A stretch of 5,675 nt of DNA, taken from assembly GCA_009927565.1 (NCBI GenBank), contig RFMT01000098.1:1-5675 (forward strand), in the 5' to 3' direction. The translations under genes and the position numbers were made by a program. Shown piece after piece: positions 1 to 5,378 of the stretch. Under the pieces are notes generated by a model. It was not told the DNA's origin, made no database searches, and saw only the letters and a list, made by a program, of their open reading frames with translations. Position 1 is the first letter of the stretch, and the number at the start of each line of letters is the position of its first letter. Source of the stretch: Acidimicrobiia bacterium. GTDB taxonomy: Bacteria > Actinomycetota > Acidimicrobiia > Acidimicrobiales > Ilumatobacteraceae.

Positions 1-1
1 A

Positions 2-3000
2 ATTGCGATGTCGGCAATGTTGGGTCTTCAATTTTTGCCGACACCGGTTGCCGGTGCTGATGCGCCAACAGGCGACTACATAGTTTTATTGGCCGAGAAT
101 GCAGATCTTCAAGCAAGAGTCTCTAAAGAGGCGCGTCTCGGTAATTCAATCAGTGAAGTTTATGGTGGGTCAGCCAATGGCTTTGTTGCCGAACTTGACG
201 CAGCCGATGTTCGCCGTCTCAAAGCAGACCGCGACGTTCTAATCGTTGAGCTCGATCGGGTGATTCGCCTCGACGACGATTCGTCGTCGAGCACAACGTC
301 GAGCACTACTAGTTCAACGTCGAGCACGACTAGCACTTCAACTACCGTGCCACCGACCAGCACAACTACCACATCGAGCACGACTAGCACTTCAACTACC
401 TCAACTACAGTGCCACCAACCAGCACGACTAGTTCAACGTCGAGCACTACATCGAGCACTACATCGAGTACTACGTCGAGCACGACTTCGACGACAGTGC
501 CTGCATCTGACAGTTCACGAGATCCGCTTGAAGGTACTTCGATTGTTATGTTGCGACCAGATGTCGATGTTCAAGCATTCGTCGCTTCCGAAAACGCACT
601 AGGTGGTGAAGTTATCCAAGCCTTCACGCAAGCGATAAGTGGTTATGTCGCAAAATTGAGCGAAGCCCAGATTGCTCGCCTTAGCAAAGACCCTCGAGTT
701 GCGAGCATTGAGCCGAACCAGATAATTGAAATCGAAGGTGATCAAACCAATCCACCGTCTTGGGGTTTAGATCGAATTGACCAACGTGATCGCTCGTTGA
801 ACGCGTTGTACACCTATAACTTCGGTGGTGCTGGTGTTACCGCTTATGTAATCGACACTGGCATTCGTGCTGACCATGTCGAATTTTCTGGTCGGGTTGC
901 AACTGGTTATGGCGCAGTTGCTGACGGTTATGGTTCGACAGACTGCAACGGCCATGGCACTCATGTCGCGGGCACAATTGGTGGCTCAACAACTGGCGTT
1001 GCTAAATCAACTCGACTGGTGCCAATTCGCGTGCTTAATTGCCGTGGCAGTGGTGCGATGTCAAACGTCATTGCTGGTGTCAACTGGGCGATCAGCGACC
1101 ACGCAGCAGGCACGCCGGCGGTTGCCAACTTGAGTCTTGGTGGCAGTTTTTCGAGTTCTCTCAACACAGCCATTGAAAATGCAGTCGCCGATGGCATAAC
1201 CGTTGTGGTTGCTGCTGGAAATAACAATCGCCTGGCGTGCAGTTATTCGCCGGCGTCGGCGCCATCGGCGATAACAGTTGGTGCGACTACCTCGGCTGAT
1301 GCCCGCGCGAGTTACTCAAATTACGGTTCGTGTCTCGATATTTTTGCACCGGGTTCAAGCATCACATCGGCCTATTACACCTCGTCGACAGCATTGCGCA
1401 GTTTGTCGGGCACTTCAATGGCGGCACCACATGTCGCTGGGGCAGCAGCGTTGCTTCTTGAGGCAGATCCAACTATGACGCCTGCTGAAGTTGGCGCGAA
1501 ACTTATTACATTTGCAACACCTGATGTTGTGAGTTCGCAAGGTGCTGGGTCGATAAATCTCCTTCTTTACACGAAATCGGCTTGGCTTGCCCCTACGCCA
1601 ATTGCGCCAAGCACACCACGAGATCTTGTTGCTGTCGCAGGCGATGCGAGCGTTGCGCTGACGTGGCTTGCCCCGACAACCGATAACGGCAGCAACGTCA
1701 CCGACTACTTCATTGAGTTTTCCTCGAATTCTGGTTCAACTTGGTCGACATTCAACGATGGTGTATCAACTGCAACGAGTGCAACTGTTACTGCTCTAAC
1801 CAACGCCACAAGCTATTCGTTCAGAGTTAAGGCAGTAAGCAGCGCAGGCACAAGCGATGCGTCGAATGTTGTATCAACCACGCCGGGCATACCCGGTGAG
1901 CCAACTTCAGTGCGACCAACTGCGCTTAATCAAAGCGTTAGATTAACTTGGTCAGCACCATCGCTGAATGGTGGTTCTGCAATTACCGACTATTTAGTCG
2001 AATACACAACAGATGTGAGCGCCGGCTACACAGTGTTCGATGACGGCATCTCAACTTCGACGACCGCAACGGTGACAGGCTTAACTAACGGCACAAGTTA
2101 TTTTTTCAGAATCAAAGCTGTCAATAGCATCGGCACAGGTCAGCCTTCTGGCGTTGCTTCAGGTGCGCCGTGGGCAATAGTCGTACCGAGCGCGCCAATT
2201 GACTTAAGGGTGACGAACATCGAGTTAAATAAGATTTCTTTAAGTTGGACAGCACCGGTATCGGACGGTGGTAGTTCAGTTAGCGACTATCTAATTGAAT
2301 ATTCCTCAAATTCGGGTCTGGCATGGTCGACGTTTGCTGACCCAACCAGCACAATTCGATCAACTACCGTCACTGGTCTAGTAAATGCGACTTCATATAT
2401 TTTTAGGGTCAGCGCGATCAATATTTCAGGCACTGGCGCTGCATCAACAGCGACATCGGCTGTCGCGCCAGGCATTCCTTCGGCTCCGTGTTGCGTGAAT
2501 GATGTTTCAATTGGACCACGCAGAGTCGCAATTCAGTGGGGTGCTCCAACATTTAATGGTGGCTCAGAACTCACCAACTACATCATCGAATATTCAAAAG
2601 ATAACGGCTCTACATGGACAACGTGGGATGGCAACACCGGTGTTGTCGGTTGTGTTTGTGCCAATGTCGCGCGAACTGTAAGCCCGCTTGAAGATGGTGT
2701 GCCTCACATCTTTAGAGTGCGGGCAAAAAATGCAATTGGTACGGGTGAGCCCTCTGAACCATCAGAGGCCTATACACCTTGGACGCCTGTTGTGCCAGGT
2801 TCACCGAGAACTGTCGTAGCAACTGCACGCACTGGACAAGTTGATCTCGATTGGGATGAACCCACAACAGATGGTGGCGCACCGATTAGCGACTACACAA
2901 TTCAATACTCGGTTGACTCTGGTGTGTCTTGGACAACGCTCTCTGATGGCGTTAGCTCAGCAACTTTTTCAGTTATTCGCTCGCTTACAGCCGGCGTGAG

Positions 3001-5344
3001 TCACATTTTCAGAGTCGCAGCCACGAACGAAGTTGGCACTGGCGCATGGTCGACACAGAGTTCGCCGATTACGACGATCGCTGCATTGGCAAACGACCCG
3101 TTTTCAGGTGCAATTGCGGTAACAGATGCGACAGGCAACTTAAGTAGTTCGACACTGACCGCGACTCGCGAAACTGGTGAACCAAATCACGGCGGATATG
3201 CGCCTTCAGCTTCGATTTGGTACAAGTGGGTCGCAACCGAAAGCGGCACTCTTGTATTGACTACCAGTGGCAGTGACTTTGACACAATTCTCGGTGCGTA
3301 TACGGGCGCAAGTGTTAATGCTTTGACGACGATTGCAGTCAACGACGATGCAACAGGTGAAACCGGTCTATGGAGTCGCATCTCGATAACAGTGAGTGCA
3401 GGCACAACTTATTTTGTTGCGATCGATGGGTACAGCGGCAAGAAAGGTACGACTCGTTTCAACTGGACATTTACCCCAGCACCGACACCGCAAGTGCCAG
3501 ATGCGCCGCGAAATGTTCGCGTAGGCGCAGGCAATGCGACTGCAACTATTAATTGGTTGCCACCTCTGAGCGATGGCTATTCAGCAATAACCGAATATGT
3601 AGCCACATCTACACCAGGCAGTAAGTCGTGTTCGACTTCAGGCGCTCTTTCTTGCATCGTTCGTGGTTTGACAAATGGTGTCAGTTACACCTTTACGGTC
3701 ACGGCAACAAACGCAATCGGCACTTCAGTGCCGTCTAGTGCGTCTGAGGCGATCGTGCCGTCAGCAGATAGTGACGCTGGTGTTGAAGCGTTATCTTGGG
3801 GTCTCGACCGCATTGACCAACGCAGTCTGCCACTCAACTCTCGCTATATTCGTAATTTCTCAGGTGCAGGTGTCAGTGCATACGTAATCGACACCGGTGT
3901 TTTGTCAAGTCATAGTGAATTTGGCAGTCGTGTCGCCACAGGTTTCAGTGCAGTCGCTGATGGTCGTGGTACACAGGACTGCCATGGCCACGGCACCCAT
4001 GTTGCTGGCACAATAGGTGGCTCAAATTACGGTATTGCGCCTTCGGTGATTGTTGTGCCCGTGAGAGTTCTTGACTGTGCTGGTTCGGGTTCGACTTCCG
4101 GCGTAATTGCAGGCATCGACTGGGCCATCGCGCATCACGAATCTGGTGTTCCGGCGGTTGCAAACATGAGCTTGGGAGGCTCACGCTCGGCAGCACTTGA
4201 TCTCGCTGTTGCTCGTGGTGTCGCTGACGGCATCGTGTTTGTGGTTGCAGCCGGAAACTCAAATGCAAACGCCTGCAATTATTCACCAGCCGCCGAAGAG
4301 TTAGCGATAACAGTTGGTGCAACAACTTCAACTGACACGCGAGCGAGCTACTCAAATTACGGCTCGTGTGTAGATGTTTTCGCTCCGGGTTCGAACATCA
4401 CCTCGGCGTGGTACACATCGTCTACTGCAACAAACACAATTTCTGGAACATCGATGGCTTCACCTCATGTTGCTGGTGTTGCTGCGTTGGCTTTGAGTGC
4501 TGATTCATCACTTTCTGTTAGTCGGGTCACGACCTGGATCACGTCGACGGCGACGTCTGACGTGATTGCCGACCCAGTTGGGTCGCCAAACAAACTTGTA
4601 TATTCGCTTCTTAGTTCTACACCTCCGGCGCAGGCAATAACTTCACCGTCAGTCACCTCGCCAGCCGGTGGTGGTGGCGGTGGCGGAAGTAGCGGCGGCG
4701 GCGGAAGTAGCGGCGGTGGCGGTGGCGGTGGCGGTGGCGGCGGTGGTGGTGGTGGCGGTGGAGGTGGCTCTTCACCAACCACAACTGTTCCGCCAACTAC
4801 TGTGCCACTACCAAATGTGCCACCAAGCACAGTTCCGCCGGCGATGCCGGTCAATCAAGTGCCACCAGCGACTTTGCCGTCGAATAGTTTTGGTGGTTCG
4901 AATAACAATTCTGCTCGTCAACCAAGCCTTGGTCAACCGTTGCCTCCGATCGCTGAAAACGCACCTCGTATATCTGCACCAACGCGCGTCGTCGGCAATG
5001 CAGTTACGTTCAGAGTCGCAGCTAAGCCTGGTGCAACAGTAAATGTCTATCGCAATGGCATTTTGGTCAGCAGCGTGCCGTCGTCGGCTGCATCGGCATT
5101 GAAAGTCGCTGGCAATCCGGCGGGCGAGAATTCATATCAAGTAGTCATCGTCGAAAAAAACGGAAAAATTTCAATTTCTGAAAAATCTACTGTTGTCACA
5201 AAATCAAATTCTGGTGCGGTGGGTGACCCTGGTTTGAAGAACGATTCGGCAATCGCGCCAAAAAAGCCAACACAACCTAAAACAGTCGCACCTAAGAAGT
5301 CGACCCCGCAAACAAAGGTAGCAACGGGTAAAAGTTCCAAATAG
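2..5344 (+). CDS. Giant secreted tandem subtilase: two S8 peptidase domains, Fn3/PPC array, 5' end probably outside window
   Basis: Predicted secreted serine endopeptidase of the subtilase family (S8, proteinase K/aqualysin-like). From the first visible ATG (8) it is 1778 residues and ends with TAG at 5342-5344. Order: leader end (1-17), I9 (23-88), Ser/Thr linker (92-165), I9 (177-242), S8 (251-524), five Fn3 (534-1024), PPC-like (1027-1157), Fn3 (1163-1251), S8 (1263-1537), Gly linker (1554-1587), VPP linker, Ig-like domain (1652-1731), Lys/Pro tail. Triads are D283/H316/S470 and D1295/H1328/S1482. A single-domain aqualysin-type precursor is roughly 500 residues, so this is several times larger. 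The frame is open back to base 2, and the visible leader is hydrophobic but lacks Lys/Arg before it, so ATG 8 is probably internal. There is no LPxTG motif or C-terminal membrane helix, so it is probably released or held by non-covalent wall binding. Family assignment is firm; substrate is unknown. Confidence 0.95.
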   Translation: MAMSAMLGLQFLPTPVAGADAPTGDYIVLLAENADLQARVSKEARLGNSISEVYGGSANGFVAELDAADVRRLKADRDVLIVELDRVIRLDDDSSSSTTSSTTSSTSSTTSTSTTVPPTSTTTTSSTTSTSTTSTTVPPTSTTSSTSSTTSSTTSSTTSSTTSTTVPASDSSRDPLEGTSIVMLRPDVDVQAFVASENALGGEVIQAFTQAISGYVAKLSEAQIARLSKDPRVASIEPNQIIEIEGDQTNPPSWGLDRIDQRDRSLNALYTYNFGGAGVTAYVIDTGIRADHVEFSGRVATGYGAVADGYGSTDCNGHGTHVAGTIGGSTTGVAKSTRLVPIRVLNCRGSGAMSNVIAGVNWAISDHAAGTPAVANLSLGGSFSSSLNTAIENAVADGITVVVAAGNNNRLACSYSPASAPSAITVGATTSADARASYSNYGSCLDIFAPGSSITSAYYTSSTALRSLSGTSMAAPHVAGAAALLLEADPTMTPAEVGAKLITFATPDVVSSQGAGSINLLLYTKSAWLAPTPIAPSTPRDLVAVAGDASVALTWLAPTTDNGSNVTDYFIEFSSNSGSTWSTFNDGVSTATSATVTALTNATSYSFRVKAVSSAGTSDASNVVSTTPGIPGEPTSVRPTALNQSVRLTWSAPSLNGGSAITDYLVEYTTDVSAGYTVFDDGISTSTTATVTGLTNGTSYFFRIKAVNSIGTGQPSGVASGAPWAIVVPSAPIDLRVTNIELNKISLSWTAPVSDGGSSVSDYLIEYSSNSGLAWSTFADPTSTIRSTTVTGLVNATSYIFRVSAINISGTGAASTATSAVAPGIPSAPCCVNDVSIGPRRVAIQWGAPTFNGGSELTNYIIEYSKDNGSTWTTWDGNTGVVGCVCANVARTVSPLEDGVPHIFRVRAKNAIGTGEPSEPSEAYTPWTPVVPGSPRTVVATARTGQVDLDWDEPTTDGGAPISDYTIQYSVDSGVSWTTLSDGVSSATFSVIRSLTAGVSHIFRVAATNEVGTGAWSTQSSPITTIAALANDPFSGAIAVTDATGNLSSSTLTATRETGEPNHGGYAPSASIWYKWVATESGTLVLTTSGSDFDTILGAYTGASVNALTTIAVNDDATGETGLWSRISITVSAGTTYFVAIDGYSGKKGTTRFNWTFTPAPTPQVPDAPRNVRVGAGNATATINWLPPLSDGYSAITEYVATSTPGSKSCSTSGALSCIVRGLTNGVSYTFTVTATNAIGTSVPSSASEAIVPSADSDAGVEALSWGLDRIDQRSLPLNSRYIRNFSGAGVSAYVIDTGVLSSHSEFGSRVATGFSAVADGRGTQDCHGHGTHVAGTIGGSNYGIAPSVIVVPVRVLDCAGSGSTSGVIAGIDWAIAHHESGVPAVANMSLGGSRSAALDLAVARGVADGIVFVVAAGNSNANACNYSPAAEELAITVGATTSTDTRASYSNYGSCVDVFAPGSNITSAWYTSSTATNTISGTSMASPHVAGVAALALSADSSLSVSRVTTWITSTATSDVIADPVGSPNKLVYSLLSSTPPAQAITSPSVTSPAGGGGGGGSSGGGGSSGGGGGGGGGGGGGGGGGGGSSPTTTVPPTTVPLPNVPPSTVPPAMPVNQVPPATLPSNSFGGSNNNSARQPSLGQPLPPIAENAPRISAPTRVVGNAVTFRVAAKPGATVNVYRNGILVSSVPSSAASALKVAGNPAGENSYQVVIVEKNGKISISEKSTVVTKSNSGAVGDPGLKNDSAIAPKKPTQPKTVAPKKSTPQTKVATGKSSK
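8..58 (+). other. C-terminal part of a Sec-type signal peptide
   Basis: Residues 1-17 from the ATG at 8 are hydrophobic (M, L, F, V, A) and end in A15-G16-A17, a good A-x-A signal peptidase I site just before D18. No positively charged n-region precedes the hydrophobic stretch, and the two codons upstream (Ile, Ala) continue it. The start of the signal peptide therefore probably lies left of the window. The cleavage position is inferred from the motif only. Confidence 0.6.
74..271 (+). other. Inhibitor I9-like propeptide module 1
   Basis: Residues 23-88 fit the subtilisin propeptide (I9) pattern: DYIVLL as first strand, a helix, the SANGFVAEL strand, a helix with LKADRDV, and a last strand with VELDRVIRL. 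I9 domains act as intramolecular chaperones and inhibitors of subtilases and are removed by autocleavage. This copy is unusual because it is not followed by a peptidase but by a Ser/Thr linker and a second I9 module. Its partner may be the adjacent S8 domain, the distant second S8 domain, or neither. Confidence 0.75.
281..502 (+). repeat. Ser/Thr-rich low-complexity linker with internal direct repeats
   Basis: Residues 92-165 are almost entirely Ser and Thr, interrupted by two VPPTS motifs and ending in TTVPA. At DNA level a 27-base direct repeat occurs at 320-346 and 374-400 (offset 54), and four near-identical 12-base units coding SSTT run from 440 to 487. Such linkers are typical of actinobacterial surface proteins and are candidates for O-glycosylation. 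Here it joins two propeptide modules and would keep them apart. The repeats make the segment prone to length change by slippage. Confidence 0.9.
536..733 (+). other. Inhibitor I9-like propeptide module 2
   Basis: Residues 177-242 repeat the I9 pattern: TSIVMLRP first strand, a helix up to GGEVIQAF, ISGYVAKLS, then ARLSKDPRVASIEPNQIIEI. The DPRVASIEPNQ ending is the classical propeptide C-terminus and lies directly before the S8 domain. This is therefore the orthodox propeptide of peptidase domain 1, and processing is expected between about residues 243 and 250. Confidence 0.85.
758..1579 (+). other. Peptidase S8 catalytic domain 1 (aqualysin/proteinase K-like)
   Basis: Residues 251-524. It opens with SWGLDRIDQR, the mature N-terminus signature of aqualysin-like enzymes. 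Catalytic Asp283 lies in VIDTG, His316 in GHGTHVAGT, oxyanion-hole Asn405 in AAGN, and nucleophile Ser470 in GTSMAAPHVAG. Cys313/Cys345 (32 apart) and Cys411/Cys442 (31 apart) match the spacing of the two disulfides I recall for aqualysin I (67-99, 163-194), and Cys313-His316 and Cys442-Ser470 distances agree as well. No frame break or missing catalytic residue is seen, so it should be active after propeptide removal. Confidence 0.95.
1607..1885 (+). other. Fibronectin type III domain 1
   Basis: Residues 534-626. Fn3 hallmarks: STPRDLVAV first strand, VALTWLAPT with core Trp, NVTDYFIEFS, and LTNATSYSFRVKAVSSAGTS with the conserved Tyr and the terminal strand. It follows the first peptidase after a short Pro-rich joint. 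Fn3 modules in secreted bacterial enzymes act as spacers or aid binding to polymers; no ligand can be inferred. Confidence 0.9.
1889..2170 (+). other. Fibronectin type III domain 2
   Basis: Residues 628-721. Pattern GEPTSVRP, VRLTWSAPSLNGGSAITDYLVEY and LTNGTSYFFRIKAVNSIGTG. Only one or two residues separate it from its neighbours, so the array is probably a stiff rod. It differs from copies 1 and 3 in lacking the SNSGxxW segment. Confidence 0.9.
2174..2470 (+). other. Fibronectin type III domain 3
   Basis: Residues 723-821. Pattern VPSAPIDLRV, ISLSWTAPVSDGGSSVSDYLIEYS and LVNATSYIFRVSAINISGTG. It shares SSNSGxxWSTF with domain 1, suggesting array growth by module duplication. Confidence 0.9.
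2474..2779 (+). other. Fibronectin type III domain 4, cysteine-bearing
   Basis: Residues 823-924. Standard Fn3 pattern (VAIQWGAPTFNGGSELTNYIIEYS; VPHIFRVRAKNAIGTG) but slightly longer. It carries four Cys not found at these positions in the other modules: C828-C829 in the first strand and C882/C884 in a VVGCVCANV insertion before the F strand. In an exported protein these could form one or two disulfides; metal binding is a less likely alternative. Confidence 0.9.
2783..3079 (+). other. Fibronectin type III domain 5
   Basis: Residues 926-1024. Pattern VPGSPRTVVATA, VDLDWDEPTTDGGAPISDY and VSHIFRVAATNEVGTG. It is the last of the uninterrupted five-domain run and is followed at once by the PPC-like domain. 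Confidence 0.9.
3086..3478 (+). other. PPC-like (pre-peptidase C-terminal) beta domain
   Basis: Residues 1027-1157. Signature elements are NDPFSGAIAV at the start, SIWYKWVA (1069-1076), GTLVLTTSGSDFDTILGAYTG in the middle, VNDDATG, and GTTYFVAIDGYSG near the end. PPC domains are usually found C-terminal to secreted proteases and are commonly removed on maturation or help secretion. Here it sits inside the chain, between Fn3 domains and before a second protease. The Asp-rich loops suggest calcium binding, which is inference. Confidence 0.8.
3494..3760 (+). other. Fibronectin type III domain 6
   Basis: Residues 1163-1251, at about 89 residues the shortest module. Pattern VPDAPRNVRVGAG, ATINWLPPLSDGYSAITEYV and LTNGVSYTFTVTATNAIGTS. 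It has a Cys pair (SKSCSTSGALSC) in the middle, probably a local disulfide, and lacks the longer mid-domain segment of the other copies. This subtype is common in actinobacterial wall proteins, so it may have a separate origin from Fn3 1-5. Confidence 0.88.
3794..4618 (+). other. Peptidase S8 catalytic domain 2 (aqualysin-like)
   Basis: Residues 1263-1537. It starts with SWGLDRIDQR as domain 1 does. Catalytic Asp1295 (VIDTG), His1328 (GHGTHVAGT), oxyanion Asn1417 (AAGN) and Ser1482 (GTSMASPHVAG) are all present, each 1012 residues after its counterpart. A hand alignment from the opening Ser to the catalytic Ser gives about 148 identities in 220 gap-free positions. The four Cys are retained (C1325 and equivalents). 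There is no I9 module directly before it; an Fn3 domain takes that place. It ends SPNKLVYSLLSS, close to my recollection of aqualysin I. It appears catalytically competent, but how it folds without an adjacent propeptide is open. Confidence 0.95.
4667..4768 (+). repeat. Poly-glycine linker (GGN codon repeat)
   Basis: Residues 1554-1587: seven Gly, SS, four Gly, SS, then nineteen consecutive Gly. Codons are mostly GGT and GGC in alternation, with some GGA, giving an almost pure GGN tract about 100 bases long. It separates the second peptidase from the C-terminal wall-like region and should be a highly flexible tether. The DNA is prone to slippage and assembly error, so the exact length is uncertain. 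Confidence 0.92.
4775..4960 (+). other. Pro/Val/Thr-rich (VPP) linker
   Basis: Residues 1590-1651 contain four VPP motifs plus VPL, within Thr-, Asn- and Ser-rich sequence. It is probably an extended, disordered stalk of the kind found in wall-spanning parts of actinobacterial secreted proteins. Confidence 0.7.
4961..5200 (+). other. C-terminal Ig-like beta domain
   Basis: Residues 1652-1731 have alternating short strands (VTFRVAAKPGATVNVYRNG, LVSSVPSS, NSYQVVIVEKNGKISISEKS) resembling small bacterial Ig-like modules. The exact family is not recognised. Its role may be surface or polymer binding, which is inference. Confidence 0.5.
5201..5341 (+). other. Lys/Pro-rich basic C-terminal tail
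   Basis: Residues 1732-1778 are probably disordered. The last 45 residues hold nine Lys with repeated PKK and APKK motifs and only two Asp. Basic tails of this type may hold secreted proteins on acidic cell-wall polymers. There is no sortase motif and no hydrophobic anchor. Confidence 0.6.
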
Positions 5345-5371
5345 TTGAATTTCAGTCGACACAACTAATCT
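5345..5371 (+). promoter_or_regulatory. Putative promoter for a leaderless mRNA of the downstream ATPase gene
   Basis: TAATCT at 5366-5371 fits the actinobacterial -10 pattern TAnnnT and ends 7 bases before the ATG at 5379, so transcription would start at or next to the A of the start codon. TTGAAT at 5345-5350 matches four of six -35 consensus bases, with a short 15-base spacer. There is no purine-rich Shine-Dalgarno sequence in the 34-base gap. The whole gap is used by this element and no terminator hairpin for the protease gene is visible. Confidence 0.45.
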
Positions 5372-5378
5372 CGGTCTC

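Noticed and set aside
160..483. Minus-strand open frame rich in valine and leucine
   Set aside because: It mirrors the Ser/Thr linker and has no domain pattern. The repeats explain the lack of stops.
281..502. CRISPR-like or satellite repeat array
   Set aside because: Repeat units are short, in frame, irregularly spaced and code for Ser/Thr. There are no unique spacers of constant length.
1700..2940. Asp-box (BNR, sialidase-type) motifs such as SKDNGSTW and SVDSGVSW
   Set aside because: They recur once per module inside clear Fn3 domains between the C-strand Tyr and the later strands. They are not in beta-propeller spacing, so they belong to the Fn3 subtype.
3945..4355. Minus-strand open frame of 136 residues
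   Set aside because: It lies entirely opposite the conserved core of S8 domain 2, and its composition (Gln, Leu, Arg, His) is that of an antisense shadow.
4667..4768. Collagen-like or PE_PGRS-type glycine region
   Set aside because: There is no Gly-X-Y periodicity and no GGA/GGN-Ala pattern. It is simple poly-Gly with two SS breaks.
4667..4768. Engineered G4S-type linker or vector contamination
   Set aside because: Both sides are continuous native-like subtilase and wall-linker sequence with the same codon use, and the linker is not regular G4S.
4465..4854. Minus-strand open frame rich in proline
   Set aside because: It is the complement of the poly-Gly tract and the second S8 domain, where GGN codons read as Pro. 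The + strand frame has clear domain homology, and the minus frame has none.
5152..5190. A-rich stretch as a frameshift or slippage site
   Set aside because: The runs are short (up to about seven A), the frame continues undisturbed to the stop, and Lys-rich coding explains them.
5345..5378. Rho-independent terminator after the protease gene
   Set aside because: Only the 6-base palindrome GTCGAC (5355-5360) is present, with no stable stem and no T tract.
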